64,000 nucleotides of DNA from Herbidospora galbida (GCF_005233835.1 NZ_SZQA01000010.1:62001-126000), one strand, 5' to 3'; positions 23,815 to 32,835 are shown, counted from the first letter of the stretch. The notes: generated from the letters alone by a model not told the origin. Translations and numbers: made by a program.

Positions 23815-24524
23815 GCGGGCTTCCGGGCGTAGAGGACCACGCTCTTGCCGATCACCGGGTTGAGGATCTGCTCGGCGATCCGGGTGACGGCGGGGCGCTT
23901 CATGATGTCCCACACCAGCAGCTCGTGGTAGGCCTTGGCGATCGGGTGGTCGTTGTTGTCGACCCCCACCGCGCACTTGATCCACCAGTAGGGCGTGTGG
24001 AGCCCGTGGGCGTGGTGGTGGTCGCCGATCTCCAGGCCCGACGACTTCAGCTTCGCCGACAGCTCGGCGAGGGTGTAGATCCGGATGTGCCCGCCGGGAG
24101 CCGTGTGGTAGGCCTCCGAGAGCGCCCAGCAGACCCGCTCGGGCAGGAAGGCCGGCACCGTCACGGCCAGCAGCCCGCCGGGCTTCAGCACCCGGACGAT
24201 CTCCTTCATCGCCGCCATGTCCTCGGGGATGTGCTCCAGGACCTCCGACGCGATCACCCGGTCGAACGACCCGTCGGGGAAGGGCATGTCGAGCGCGGTC
24301 CCGACGACGGTCTCGCCGGTGGCGCCGTAGGGGACCTCGCCCTCCTTGTCCATGGCCGCGAACATCGCCGCCACCGACTCCATCTCGGCCGGATCGAGGT
24401 CGAAGGCGACCACGTCGGCGCCCCGGCGCAGCACCTCGAAGGCATGCCTGCCGCCACCGGCGCCCAGGTCGAGCACACGGTCTCCGGGCCCGACGGGCAG
24501 CCGGGCGAAATCGACGGTCAGCAT
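23811..24524 (-). CDS. SAM-dependent methyltransferase (Methyltransf_11 type)
   Basis: A 237-residue class I methyltransferase. Motif I is VLDLGAGGGRHAFEVLRRG (about 18-36), the acidic residue is in VVAFDLDP, and motif IV/post is VIASEVLEHIPEDMAAMKEI then VLKPGGLLAVTVP. It lies 20 bases after the glycosyltransferase gene and overlaps the α-toroid gene by four bases, so the three are cotranscribed. An O-methyltransferase acting on a sugar or lipid of the locus is inferred. Confidence 0.85.
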   Translation of the reverse strand: MLTVDFARLPVGPGDRVLDLGAGGGRHAFEVLRRGADVVAFDLDPAEMESVAAMFAAMDKEGEVPYGATGETVVGTALDMPFPDGSFDRVIASEVLEHIPEDMAAMKEIVRVLKPGGLLAVTVPAFLPERVCWALSEAYHTAPGGHIRIYTLAELSAKLKSSGLEIGDHHHAHGLHTPYWWIKCAVGVDNNDHPIAKAYHELLVWDIMKRPAVTRIAEQILNPVIGKSVVLYARKPA

Positions 24525-24544
24525 CTCCTGGGGAACCCTTCGGG

Positions 24545-25771
24545 TCAGCGCGCGGCGATGGCCTCGCGGTAGGCCTCAACGGTCTTGCGGGCCACGACGG
24601 GCCACGCGTAACGCTCCATGACTCGGTCGAAGCCGCGCTTGCCGTACTCCTCCCGCAGGTCGGGGGAGTCGATCAGGCGGCGCAGCGTCGCCGCGAGCTC
24701 CTCGGGGTCGCCCGGGGCGACCTGGACCGCGGCGTCGCCCACCACTTCGGGCAGGGCGCCGGTCCGGGACGCCACCAGCGGGGTCCCGCACGCCATGTGC
24801 TCCACGGCGGGGAGCGAGAAGCCCTCGTACAGAGAGGGGACGACCGAGATCTCCGAGGTGGCGATCAGCGTGCCGAGCTCGTCGTCGGAGATGCCGTGGA
24901 CGAAATTGACCCGGTCGTGCAGCGAGAGCTCGGCCACGAGCTGCTCGGTCGGGCCGCCGGGGGTCGGCTTGCTGACGACGGTCAGGTTCACGTCGCGTTC
25001 GGTGGAGAGCTTGGCGACCGCGCGCAGGAGCGTCGCGACCCCCTTCATCGGGGAGTCGGCGCTGGCCACGGCCACGATCGAGCCCTTGCGCTTGGGCAGC
25101 TCGGGGCGCGGGTGGAAGAACCTGGTGTCCACGCCGAGCGGGATCAGGCGCAGGTTCGACTGCGGGACGCGGAAGTCGCGGTGGATGTCGGCCACCGACG
25201 ACTCGCTGACCGTCAGGATCGGCTTGAGCCGCGCGGCGACGTAGGCCTGCATGCGGACGAAGCCGTACCAGCGCCGTTTGGAGAGCTTCGCCCAGCCCTC
25301 GGCGGCCTCGAGCTCGATCCGCCGGTCGACGCTGATGGGGTGGTGGATCGTGCCGACCACCGGGAAGTGCTTCTGGATGCCCAGCACGCCGTATCCGAGC
25401 GTCTGGTTGTCCTGTACGACGTCGAAGTCGCCGATCCGGGCCTTGAGCTCCCGGTAGGCCCGGAGGCTGAAGGTCAGCGGCTCGGGGAAGCCGGCCGTCC
25501 ACATCGTGCCGACTTCGAGGAGGTCGATCCAGTCGCGGTATTCGCGCAGACCGGGCGTCCGGAAGGGGTCTTCGTCCCGGTAGAGGTCGAGGCTCGGCAC
25601 CTTGTTGAGGATCACGCCCTCGTCGAGCTCCGGATAGGGCTGACCCGAGAACACCTCGACGTGGTGACCCATCGCCACGAGCTCGCGGGTGATGTGGCGG
25701 AGATACACCCCCTGACCGCCGCAGGTGGGTTTGCTGCGATAGGACAGCAGTGCGACGCGCAGCCTCTCCAC
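24545..25771 (-). CDS. Family 4 glycosyltransferase
   Basis: A 408-residue GT-B glycosyltransferase. The N-lobe starts LRVALLSYRSKPTCGGQGVYLRHITREL; the C-lobe shows VVPSLYEGFSLPAVEHMACGTPLVASRTGALPEVVGDA, the E-x7-E donor-binding motif of GT4 enzymes. GTG at 25771 has AAGGGG eight bases earlier. It opens a minus-strand operon with a methyltransferase and the α-toroid protein and is divergent from the GDP-mannose-dehydratase-like gene, which may make its donor sugar. The product is unknown; a methylated surface glycan or glycolipid is inferred. Confidence 0.88.
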   Translation of the reverse strand: MERLRVALLSYRSKPTCGGQGVYLRHITRELVAMGHHVEVFSGQPYPELDEGVILNKVPSLDLYRDEDPFRTPGLREYRDWIDLLEVGTMWTAGFPEPLTFSLRAYRELKARIGDFDVVQDNQTLGYGVLGIQKHFPVVGTIHHPISVDRRIELEAAEGWAKLSKRRWYGFVRMQAYVAARLKPILTVSESSVADIHRDFRVPQSNLRLIPLGVDTRFFHPRPELPKRKGSIVAVASADSPMKGVATLLRAVAKLSTERDVNLTVVSKPTPGGPTEQLVAELSLHDRVNFVHGISDDELGTLIATSEISVVPSLYEGFSLPAVEHMACGTPLVASRTGALPEVVGDAAVQVAPGDPEELAATLRRLIDSPDLREEYGKRGFDRVMERYAWPVVARKTVEAYREAIAAR

Positions 25772-25845
25772 CCCGAAGCACCCCTTTCCGCCCCTGTGGG
25801 GGCACCTGAGATGACCTTAGCCTAGGCGGGTGGAATGCCGTTCGG

Positions 25846-25859
25846 TGGAACGTGTTCTA
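25846..25859. promoter_or_regulatory. KstR-type operator (GT4 / GDP-mannose dehydratase)
   Basis: TGGAACGTGTTCTA matches TNNAACNNGTTNNA fully. It lies in the 153-base divergent promoter region of the glycosyltransferase and the dehydratase-like gene, which are not known sterol genes. Confidence 0.5.
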
Positions 25860-25924
25860 CGAATGCGGCCCGGTCAGGGCCTTCGGGGTACATTCGCCTA
25901 CAAAGTTCGCAGACGGAGGAGGGC

Positions 25925-26920
25925 GTGTTGGCCAGACGCGCGTTGATCACGGGCATCACCGGTCAGGACGGCTCCTATCTCGCCGAACACCTGCTCGCCG
26001 AGGGCTACGAGGTGTGGGGCCTGGTCCGCGGCCAGTCCAACCCGCGCGTCGCCCGGCTGCCGAAGGACATCCACCTGGTCCGGGGCGACCTGCTCGACCA
26101 GGGGTCGCTCATCTCGGCCGTCGAGAGGGTCCGGCCCGACGAGGTCTACAACCTGGGCGCCATCTCGTTCGTGCCCATGTCGTGGGAGCAGGCCGAACTG
26201 ACCGCCGAGGTGACCGGCATGGGCGTGCTGCGCATGCTGGAGGCGATCCGCGTCTGCTCCTCGCGCGGTGGGGAGATCCGCTTCTACCAGGCCTCGTCGT
26301 CGGAGATGTTCGGCCAGGTCCGCGAGACCCCGCAGACCGAGGTCACGCCCTTCCACCCGCGCTCGCCCTACGGCGTGGCCAAGGCGTACGGGCACTTCCT
26401 GACCCAGAACTACCGCGAGTCCTACGGCATGTACGCCGTCTCCGGCATCCTGTTCAACCACGAGTCGCCCCGCCGGGGAGCCGAGTTCGTGACCCGCAAG
26501 GTGTCGCTCGGCGTGGCCCGCATCAAGCTGGGCCTGGCCACCGAGCTGCGCCTGGGGAACCTGGAGGCCCGGCGCGACTGGGGATTCGCGGGCGACTACG
26601 TGCGGGCCATGCACCTGATGCTCCAGGTCGGCAAGCCGGAGGACTACGTCATCGGGACCGGCCGCACCCAGTCGGTGCGCGAACTCGTCGAGGCCGCCTT
26701 CACCGCCGCCGACCTCGACTGGGAGCGTCACGTCATCGCCGACCAGTCGCTGCACCGCCCGGCCGAGGTCGACCTGCTGTGCGCCGACCCGAAGAAGGCC
26801 CGCACCCAGCTCGGCTGGGAGCCGACCGTCCCGTTCGAGGAACTGGTCGCGATGATGGTCGAATCGGACCTCCGCCTCCTCAGCGAGGGCGGTGACCCGC
26901 AGGACTCCTCCTGGCCCTAG
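25925..26920 (+). CDS. GDP-mannose 4,6-dehydratase-like SDR
   Basis: A 331-residue extended SDR. ITGITGQDGSYLAEHLL is the nucleotide loop typical of GMD. SSSEMFGQVRETPQTEVTPFHPRSPYGVAKAYGH holds the catalytic Ser/Tyr/Lys. FNHESPRRGAEFVTRKVS and LGNLEARRDWGFAGDYVRAMHLM are GMD-type NDP-sugar contacts. GTG is chosen because GGAGGAGGG lies just upstream; the frame is open further. It probably makes GDP-4-keto-6-deoxymannose, the precursor of 6-deoxy sugars such as rhamnose or fucose. No reductase/epimerase follows, so the final sugar is unknown. Confidence 0.88.
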   Translation: MLARRALITGITGQDGSYLAEHLLAEGYEVWGLVRGQSNPRVARLPKDIHLVRGDLLDQGSLISAVERVRPDEVYNLGAISFVPMSWEQAELTAEVTGMGVLRMLEAIRVCSSRGGEIRFYQASSSEMFGQVRETPQTEVTPFHPRSPYGVAKAYGHFLTQNYRESYGMYAVSGILFNHESPRRGAEFVTRKVSLGVARIKLGLATELRLGNLEARRDWGFAGDYVRAMHLMLQVGKPEDYVIGTGRTQSVRELVEAAFTAADLDWERHVIADQSLHRPAEVDLLCADPKKARTQLGWEPTVPFEELVAMMVESDLRLLSEGGDPQDSSWP

Positions 26921-26935
26921 TCGCCGGGACGACTG

Positions 26936-27223
26936 GTGACCGTCCTCACGTCGCACTGCCGGACCGCCATGTCCTTCTGGACACTGGCTCCCTGTTCGGT
27001 CAGGGGACGGTTCGAGATCCGCAAGGACGACGCCCTCGTCGCCTCTGGGCCCTTCAACGCGACCAGTGATCTGGACGGCCGCGCCACCCTCGACCAGATC
27101 TTCACCTTCCGCTGCGACGGGCGGGGCGACTACACCTTCGCCGTCACCGAGGCCACGTACATCTTCCCGACCCTCGCCGCCGTGCCCCTCCCCGGCACCT
27201 TCGTCGCGCGGACGGCCTGCTGA
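26936..27223 (+). CDS. Small hypothetical protein (95 aa)
   Basis: A GTG-started 95-codon frame beginning 15 bases after the GDP-mannose-dehydratase-like gene and ending just before a strong hairpin. It has a Cys near the start (SHCRTAMSF), CSVRGRFEI, FRCDGRGDYTF and a terminal Cys, and could be a small β-rich domain. No family is recognised and there is no signal peptide. The position inside a transcription unit supports it, but the weak ribosome site leaves doubt. Confidence 0.45.
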   Translation: MTVLTSHCRTAMSFWTLAPCSVRGRFEIRKDDALVASGPFNATSDLDGRATLDQIFTFRCDGRGDYTFAVTEATYIFPTLAAVPLPGTFVARTAC

Positions 27224-27230
27224 CGAACGG

Positions 27231-27263
27231 ACGGTGCGGGGCCGTCGACCGGCCCCGCACCGT
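27231..27263. terminator. Bidirectional terminator hairpin
   Basis: ACGGTGCGGGGCCG (27231-27244) pairs perfectly with CGGCCCCGCACCGT (27250-27263) across a five-base loop. It separates the convergent small hypothetical and P450 genes. Confidence 0.85.
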
Positions 27264-27271
27264 TCGCGGGC

Positions 27272-28474
27272 TCAGAGGGAGACGGGCAGGTCCTTGATGC
27301 CGTTGATGAAGTAGGAGCGGAGGCGGCGGGCCTCGCCGGCCTGCTGGATCTTGGGGACGCGCTCCGACAGGACTTCGAACAGGACCCGGAGTTCCATCTT
27401 GGCGAGGTGGTTGCCGAGGCAGAAGTGGGCGCCGCCGCCGCCGAAGCCGAGCTGGGGGTTGGGGTCGCGGGTGACGTCGAAGACCTCCGGGCGGGCGAAG
27501 ACCTCCTCGTCGCGGTTGGCGCCCGCGTAGAAGATGACGACCTTGTCGCCCTCCTTGATCTGCTGACCCCGTAGCTCCATGTCCTGGGTGGCCGTGCGCC
27601 TGAAGAGGTTCACCGGCGCGACCCACCGGACGATCTCGTCGGCCGCCGTCTTCGCCACCGACGGGTCGGCGACGAGCTTGGCCCACTCGTCGGGGTTCTC
27701 GAAGAGGGCCAGCATGCCGCCCGAGGCCGCGTTGCGGGTGGTCTCGTTCCCGGCCACCACGAGGAGCAGGACGAACAGGTCGAACTCCTCCACGCTCAGC
27801 TCCTCGCCGTCGTCGCCGGGCTGGAGCAGCTTGGTCACCAGGTCGTCGCGGGGGTCCTCGCGGCGCGCCTCGGCGAGCTGGTTGGCGTACGCGTAGACCT
27901 CCATCGGCGCCATCTGGCCCTCTTCGGGGCTGGCCGAGTAGTCGGGGTCGTCCATGCCGATCATGCGGTTGGACCACTCGAAGAGCTTGGCCCGGTCTTC
28001 CACCGGCGCGCCGAGGAGCTCGCAGATGACGTACAGCGGCAGGGGCGCGGCGATGTCGCGGACGAAGTCGACGCTCGGCTTCGCCTGGGCCTCGTCGATG
28101 AGCTCGTGGCAGATGTCGCGGATGTGGTCTTCAAGCTTGGAGATGGCGCGCGGGGTGAAGCCCCGGTTGACCAGCGAGCGGCGGCGGGTGTGCTCCGGCG
28201 GGTCCTGGTTCAGCATCATCAGCCGCTGGAGTTCGAGCTCCGCCTCGCCCGGCTCGGGGAAGAGCGACAGCCGCCGGTGCGACGAGAACAGGTCGCTGCG
28301 CCGTGACACGTGCACCACGTCGGCGTGCTTGGTCAGCGCCCAGAAGGGCGGCCAGCCCTCCATCTGGCCGCCAGGGTGGTGGAACACCGGGGCGTTGGCC
28401 CGCAGCCAGGCGAACTGGTCGTGGGGGGCGCCGGAGGCCGCGTACCGATCCATGTCGACGAGGTCGATGTGCAT
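27272..28474 (-). CDS. Cytochrome P450, CYP125/CYP142-like
   Basis: A 400-residue soluble P450. The I-helix is VVAGNETTRN (about 243-250), the ExxR motif is DEIVRW (about 279-283), and the heme loop is GFGGGGAHFCLGNHLA with the Cys near residue 352. The overall pattern (DPPEHTRRRSLVNRGFTPRAI) fits the sterol/lipid ω-hydroxylase clade (CYP125, CYP142, CYP124). A KstR-type box lies 82 bases upstream of the ATG, supporting sterol C26 oxidation as its job; this is inference. A 26-bp palindrome occupies the likely 5' UTR. The ferredoxin at 21434 could donate electrons. Confidence 0.85.
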   Translation of the reverse strand: MHIDLVDMDRYAASGAPHDQFAWLRANAPVFHHPGGQMEGWPPFWALTKHADVVHVSRRSDLFSSHRRLSLFPEPGEAELELQRLMMLNQDPPEHTRRRSLVNRGFTPRAISKLEDHIRDICHELIDEAQAKPSVDFVRDIAAPLPLYVICELLGAPVEDRAKLFEWSNRMIGMDDPDYSASPEEGQMAPMEVYAYANQLAEARREDPRDDLVTKLLQPGDDGEELSVEEFDLFVLLLVVAGNETTRNAASGGMLALFENPDEWAKLVADPSVAKTAADEIVRWVAPVNLFRRTATQDMELRGQQIKEGDKVVIFYAGANRDEEVFARPEVFDVTRDPNPQLGFGGGGAHFCLGNHLAKMELRVLFEVLSERVPKIQQAGEARRLRSYFINGIKDLPVSL

Positions 28475-28502
28475 CTGATCACCCGATCATCGTTGGCCGA
28501 AA

Positions 28503-28528
28503 GCGAGACGCGGCCGGCCGCGTCTCGC
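28503..28528. other. Perfect 26-bp palindrome upstream of the P450
   Basis: GCGAGACGCGGCC is followed immediately by its own reverse complement, giving a gapless 26-bp palindrome 29-54 bases before the P450 ATG. As RNA it would fold into a stem with a tight GC loop. It may be a regulatory hairpin, a boundary between divergent units or a protein site. Confidence 0.6.
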
Positions 28529-28555
28529 GCTGTCGATCCGCCTCAACAAGAGACG

Positions 28556-28569
28556 TGGAACGTGTTCCA
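28556..28569. promoter_or_regulatory. KstR-type operator (P450)
   Basis: TGGAACGTGTTCCA matches TNNAACNNGTTNNA and is palindromic except for the two central bases. It lies upstream of the P450 and on the far side of the 26-bp palindrome. Confidence 0.65.
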
Positions 28570-28594
28570 GCCAAGCATGTTTCTGGGCCCCACA

Positions 28595-28609
28595 GGTCAT
28601 CCGATGTCT
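28595..28609. promoter_or_regulatory. GntR/FadR-type operator 1, fucose operon
   Basis: GGTCATC-C-GATGTCT is a near copy of the perfect palindrome AGACATC-C-GATGTCT in front of the GntR gene (35720-35734). A TTGACA hexamer follows at 28614-28619. Confidence 0.65.
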
Positions 28610-28652
28610 GAGCTTGACAGGGAGGCAGGCATGCCATCAGGCTTCCTCATGC

Positions 28653-28667
28653 AAACATCGGATGTAT
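28653..28667. promoter_or_regulatory. GntR/FadR-type operator 2, fucose operon
   Basis: AAACATC-G-GATGTAT, the second copy, overlaps the likely -10 (TATAGG, 28665-28670) of the fucose operon, whose GTG start is seven bases further. Repression by promoter occlusion is inferred. Confidence 0.7.
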
Positions 28668-28677
28668 AGGGGGAGTC

Positions 28678-29532
28678 GTGAGGCTGCTTCGAGTAGGTGG
28701 AAAAGGCGCGGAACGCCCGGCCGTGCTCACAGACGACGAGCGGCTGCTCGACCTGGGCGAATTCCTCAACGGAGCCGATTTCACCCCGGACTTCTTCGCC
28801 TCGGGCGGCCTCGACCGGGTCCGGTCGGCACTGGCCGGAGACCCCCTTCCGGAGCTCGACCAGGACGGTCTGCGCATCGGTCCGCCCATCGCGCGGCCCG
28901 GAAAGATCGTATGCATTGGACTGAACTACCGCGACCACGCGGAGGAGTCCGGCGCCGCCGTTCCGGCCGAGCCCGTGGTCTTCATGAAGGCCCCCAACAC
29001 AGTCGTCGGACCTTTTGACGAGGTCCTCGTGCCGCGCGCCAGCGAGAAGACCGACTGGGAAGTCGAACTCGCCATCGTGATCGGCTCGACCTGCCGCTAC
29101 CTCGCCTCGCACGAGGAGGCGCTCGCGGCCGTCGCCGGCTTCACCGTCTCCAACGACGTCTCGGAGCGCGAGTTCCAGCTCGAGCGCGGCGGCCAGTGGG
29201 ACAAGGGCAAGTCCTGCGAGACCTTCCAGCCGCTCGGCCCGTGGCTCGTCACCGCCGACGAGGTCGCCGACCCCCAGGCGCTCGGGCTGCGCCTCTGGGT
29301 CAACGGCGACCTGAAGCAGAACGGCGACACCAAGAACATGATCTTCGGCGTGGCCGAGATCGTGCGCTACCTCAGCCAGTTCATGGTCCTCGAACCCGGG
29401 GACGTGATCAACACCGGCACACCCGCCGGGGTCGCCCTGAGCGGCCTGCATCCCTACCTGAAGGAAGGCGACGTCATGGAGCTCGAGATCGACGGTCTCG
29501 GCCGGCAGCGGCAGACGGTGGGTCAGGCGTGA
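28678..29532 (+). CDS. FAH-family hydrolase, probable 2,4-diketo-3-deoxy-L-fuconate hydrolase
   Basis: A 284-residue fumarylacetoacetase-family protein. [17 protein letters not shown] opens the fold; the metal-binding acidic residues lie in [10 protein letters not shown] and VSNDVSERE, and [15 protein letters not shown] closes the site. In the L-fucose route such an enzyme cleaves 2,4-diketo-3-deoxy-L-fuconate to pyruvate and lactate. It is the first gene of a six-step operon, and the role is inferred from context. GTG at 28678 sits close behind the inferred -10. Confidence 0.85.
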   Translation: MRLLRVGGKGAERPAVLTDDERLLDLGEFLNGADFTPDFFASGGLDRVRSALAGDPLPELDQDGLRIGPPIARPGKIVCIGLNYRDHAEESGAAVPAEPVVFMKAPNTVVGPFDEVLVPRASEKTDWEVELAIVIGSTCRYLASHEEALAAVAGFTVSNDVSEREFQLERGGQWDKGKSCETFQPLGPWLVTADEVADPQALGLRLWVNGDLKQNGDTKNMIFGVAEIVRYLSQFMVLEPGDVINTGTPAGVALSGLHPYLKEGDVMELEIDGLGRQRQTVGQA

Positions 29533-30830
29533 CCATCGGAGCGTCGATCCACCCGCCCATCCAGTCGTTCCAGACCTTCGACATCCGGTTCCCGACGTCA
29601 CTGGAGCTCGACGGCTCCGACGCGATGAACCCCGACCCCGACTACTCGGCCGCCTACGTCGTGCTGTCCGACGGCGAGTGCGAGGGCCACGGCTTCGCGT
29701 TCACGATCGGGCGCGGCAACGACATCCAGACCGCCGCCATCCGCGCGCTGGAGCCGTACGTGCTCGGCCGCGACGTCAGCGACCTCGGCGCCCTCTACAA
29801 GGAGATGGTGTACGACAGCCAGCTCCGCTGGCTGGGCCCCGAGAAGGGCGTCATGCACATGGCGATCAGCGCGGTCGTCAACGCCCTGTGGGACCTCAAG
29901 GCCAAGCGCGCGGGCAAGCCCCTGTGGCGGCTGCTCGCCGAGATGTCGCCCGAGGAGATCGTCGGCCTGGTCGACTTCCGCTACATCGGCGACGAGCTCA
30001 CCCCCGACGAGGCGCTGGAGATCCTGCGCCGCGCCGAGCCCGGCCGCGCCGAGCGCATCGAGAAGCTGCTGGAGACCGGCTACCCGGCGTACACGACCTC
30101 GCCCGGCTGGCTCGGCTACGACGACGAGAAGCTGCGCCGCCTCTGCAAGGAGGCCCTCGACGACGGCTTCAAGCAGATCAAGCTGAAGGTCGGCGCCGAC
30201 CTCGAAGACGACGTGCGCCGCATGCGCATCGCCCGCGAGGTCTGCGGCGAGGGCTTCCCGATCGCCATCGACGCCAACCAGCGCTGGGACGTCGGCGCCG
30301 CGATCCACTGGATCAAGGCGCTCAGCCCCTACTCGCCCCACTGGGTCGAGGAGCCGACCAGCCCCGACGACGTGCTCGGCCACGCCACCATCGCGCGGGC
30401 CATCGCGCCGATCCCGGTGGCCACCGGCGAGCACGTCCAGAACCGGGTGATCTTCAAGCAGCTGCTGCAGAAGCGCGCGCTCTCCTACCTGCAGCTCGAC
30501 GCCGCGCGGGTCGCGGGTGTGAACGAGAACATCGCGATCCTGCTGCTGGCCGCCAAGTTCGGCGTGCCGGTCTGCCCGCACGCCGGCGGCGTCGGCCTGT
30601 GCGAGCTGGTGCAGCACCTGTCGATGTTCGACTATGTGTCGGTGACCGGAACGATGGAGAACCGCGTCATCGAGTACGTCGACCACCTGCACGAGCACTT
30701 CACCGACCCGGTCGTCGTGGAGAACGGCGTCTACCGGGCCCCGCTCGCACCCGGGTTCAGCGCCGAGATGCGACCCGAGTCGATCGCGGCCCACGTGTTC
30801 CCCGACGGGCCGGTCTGGAGGGATTCATGA
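29529..30830 (+). CDS. fucD: L-fuconate dehydratase (enolase superfamily)
   Basis: A 433-residue mandelate-racemase-subgroup enolase. The general-base pair K218-L-K220 is in QIKLKVG. Mg ligands are D248 (DANQRW), E274 ([10 protein letters not shown]) and E301 (ATGEHVQNR). The catalytic His is H351 in [15 protein letters not shown], the stretch characteristic of L-fuconate dehydratases. It converts L-fuconate to 2-keto-3-deoxy-L-fuconate. GTG at 29529 overlaps the preceding stop by four bases and the next gene overlaps it likewise. Confidence 0.92.
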   Translation: MTIGASIHPPIQSFQTFDIRFPTSLELDGSDAMNPDPDYSAAYVVLSDGECEGHGFAFTIGRGNDIQTAAIRALEPYVLGRDVSDLGALYKEMVYDSQLRWLGPEKGVMHMAISAVVNALWDLKAKRAGKPLWRLLAEMSPEEIVGLVDFRYIGDELTPDEALEILRRAEPGRAERIEKLLETGYPAYTTSPGWLGYDDEKLRRLCKEALDDGFKQIKLKVGADLEDDVRRMRIAREVCGEGFPIAIDANQRWDVGAAIHWIKALSPYSPHWVEEPTSPDDVLGHATIARAIAPIPVATGEHVQNRVIFKQLLQKRALSYLQLDAARVAGVNENIAILLLAAKFGVPVCPHAGGVGLCELVQHLSMFDYVSVTGTMENRVIEYVDHLHEHFTDPVVVENGVYRAPLAPGFSAEMRPESIAAHVFPDGPVWRDS

Positions 30831-31573
30831 CCGAGTTCGAGGGCCTCAAGGCCCTGGTCACCGGCGGCGGCCAGGGCATCGGCCTGGCCATCGCCACGCT
30901 GCTGACCGAGCGCGGCGCCCGCGTCGCCTGCCTCGACCTCAACCCGCCCGGCGACCCCTTCGTCGGGGTCAAGGCCGACGTGTCCGACGACGCGTCGGTC
31001 CGCGCGGCCGTCGCGTCCGCCGCCGAGCAGCTCGGCGGCCTCGACATCGTCGTCAACAACGCCGGGATCGGCGCGGCCGGCACGGTCGCCGACAACGACG
31101 ACGCCGAATGGCTGCGGGTGTACGACGTCAACGTCGTCGGCATGGTCCGGGTCACCCGGGCCGCCCTGCCGCACCTGCGCGAGTCGTCCCACGCCGCGAT
31201 CGTCAACACGTGCTCGATCGCGGCCACGGCCGGGCTGCCCCAGCGGGCGCTCTACAGCGCGACGAAGGGCGCGGTCTACTCGCTGACGCTGGCGATGGCC
31301 GCTGACCACGTACAGGATGGAATTCGGGTCAACTGCGTCAACCCGGGCACCGCCGACACCCCGTGGGTCGGCCGGTTGCTCGACGCCGCCGCCGACCCGG
31401 CCGCCGAGCGGGCCGCCCTGAACGCCCGCCAGCCGATGGGCCGCCTGGTCTCCGCCGAGGAGGTCGCCCACGCGGTGGCCTACCTGGCCAGCCCGTTCGC
31501 CTCGGCCACCACCGGCACCTCGCTGGCGGTCGACGGCGGAATGCAGGGCCTGCGCCTGCGGCCGAGGAGCTGA
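30827..31573 (+). CDS. SDR, probable 2-keto-3-deoxy-L-fuconate dehydrogenase
   Basis: A 248-residue classical [13 protein letters not shown] loop near residue 13, NNAGIGAAG, catalytic Ser in [10 protein letters not shown] and YSATK, and a C-terminal [13 protein letters not shown]. Its place directly after fuconate dehydratase, with ATGA overlap, argues for NAD-dependent oxidation of 2-keto-3-deoxy-L-fuconate to the 2,4-diketo acid that the FAH enzyme cleaves. An L-fucose dehydrogenase role is less likely because an AKR of that type is present in the next gene. Confidence 0.85.
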   Translation: MTEFEGLKALVTGGGQGIGLAIATLLTERGARVACLDLNPPGDPFVGVKADVSDDASVRAAVASAAEQLGGLDIVVNNAGIGAAGTVADNDDAEWLRVYDVNVVGMVRVTRAALPHLRESSHAAIVNTCSIAATAGLPQRALYSATKGAVYSLTLAMAADHVQDGIRVNCVNPGTADTPWVGRLLDAAADPAAERAALNARQPMGRLVSAEEVAHAVAYLASPFASATTGTSLAVDGGMQGLRLRPRS

Positions 31574-31576
31574 GGC

Positions 31577-32833
31577 GTGCAGCGCATCGCCCTGCGCACC
31601 CGGCTCAAGCCCGGCAGCGAGGCCGCCTACGACACCGAGCACGCCCGCCTGCTGCCGGGCCTGGAACGGGCGATGCGCGAGGCCGGCGCCCGGGTGTGGC
31701 GGATCTGGCGCGACGGCCTCGACCTGTTCCACTACGTCGAGGTGGTCGACTACGCCGACTTCCAGGCGCGGCTGGCCGGTGATCCGATCAACCAAGCTTG
31801 GCAGAAACAGATGAACCGCCACCTGGACGGCGACTTCGACCCCTCCGCCGGGCCTCTCCGCAAAGTGTGGGAGATGCCGGGGGCTGTACGTCCGAGGGCT
31901 CCGTTCTCTACGGTTTTCGGCGTGACGACGACCTACGGCTTCGGTGCCGCCCCGATTGGCAACCTCTTCACCGCTCTGACCGACGACGAAGCGTCGGCGG
32001 CGGTCGAGGCCGCGTGGGACGCGGGGATCCGCTACTTCGACACCGCGCCCCACTACGGGCTCGGCCTGTCGGAGCGCCGGCTCGGCAAGGTGCTGGCCGG
32101 CAAGCCGCGCGGCGAGTTCGTGCTCTCCACGAAAGTGGGCCGGCTGCTCGTCCCGGCCGACGGCGTCGGCAAGGACGACGACGGCTTCGACGTGCCGAAG
32201 ACCCACACGCGGGCCTGGGACTTCTCCCGTGACGGCGTGCTGCGCTCGCTGGAGGAGTCGCTCGAACGGCTCGGCCTCGACTCCATCGACGTCGCCCTCA
32301 TCCACGACCCCGACCACCACTGGGCGCAGGCCGTCGGCGAGGCGTTCCCCGCCCTGGCCGAACTCCGCGACCAGGGCGTCGTGAAGGCCGTCGGCGTCGG
32401 CATGAACCAGTGGCCGATGCTGGCCGACTTCGTCCGCGAGACCGACGTCGACACCATCCTGCTGGCCGGCCGCTACACGCTGCTCGACCAGTCGGCCGCG
32501 GCCGAACTGCTCCCGCTGTGCGTCCGGCGCGGCGTCTCGGTGGTCGCCGGCGGCGTCTTCAACAGCGGCCTGCTGGCCCGCCACGACCTCGTCGGCGGCA
32601 CGTTCAACTACGGGCCCGCCCCCGACGACGTCCTCGCCCGCGCCCGGGAGATCGCCACCCTGTGCGAGAAGCACGGCGTGACCCTGCCGCAGGCCGCCAT
32701 GGCGTTCCCGCTGCGTCACCCGGCGGTGACGACGGTCGTCATGGGCATGAGATCCGTGCAGGAGGTTCGGGGGAACATGGAACTGGCCGCCCGGCCCGTT
32801 CCCGAGGCTCTGTGGGAGGAGCTGGGGTTCTGA
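31577..32833 (+). CDS. L-fucose mutarotase fused to aldo/keto reductase (L-fucose dehydrogenase)
   Basis: One uninterrupted 418-codon frame. Residues 1-103 are a RhaM/FucU-type (DUF718) mutarotase with Tyr18 and His22 in YDTEH at the positions known in rhamnose mutarotase, and KVWEMP at its usual end. About 12 linker residues later an aldo/keto reductase of the D-threo-aldose/L-fucose 1-dehydrogenase type begins (GFGAAPIGNLF), with tetrad D155, Y160, K186 and H243. Its usual N-terminal β-hairpin is missing, which fits a fusion. An internal GTG at about 31922 could start a separate AKR but has no clear ribosome site. The product would equilibrate L-fucose anomers and oxidise them to the lactone. 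Confidence 0.85.
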   Translation: MQRIALRTRLKPGSEAAYDTEHARLLPGLERAMREAGARVWRIWRDGLDLFHYVEVVDYADFQARLAGDPINQAWQKQMNRHLDGDFDPSAGPLRKVWEMPGAVRPRAPFSTVFGVTTTYGFGAAPIGNLFTALTDDEASAAVEAAWDAGIRYFDTAPHYGLGLSERRLGKVLAGKPRGEFVLSTKVGRLLVPADGVGKDDDGFDVPKTHTRAWDFSRDGVLRSLEESLERLGLDSIDVALIHDPDHHWAQAVGEAFPALAELRDQGVVKAVGVGMNQWPMLADFVRETDVDTILLAGRYTLLDQSAAAELLPLCVRRGVSVVAGGVFNSGLLARHDLVGGTFNYGPAPDDVLARAREIATLCEKHGVTLPQAAMAFPLRHPAVTTVVMGMRSVQEVRGNMELAARPVPEALWEELGF

Positions 32834-32835
32834 CC

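Noticed and set aside
30731-32719. 662-codon minus-strand frame across the SDR and mutarotase/AKR genes
   Set aside because: Antisense to intact fucose-pathway enzymes; no domain seen.
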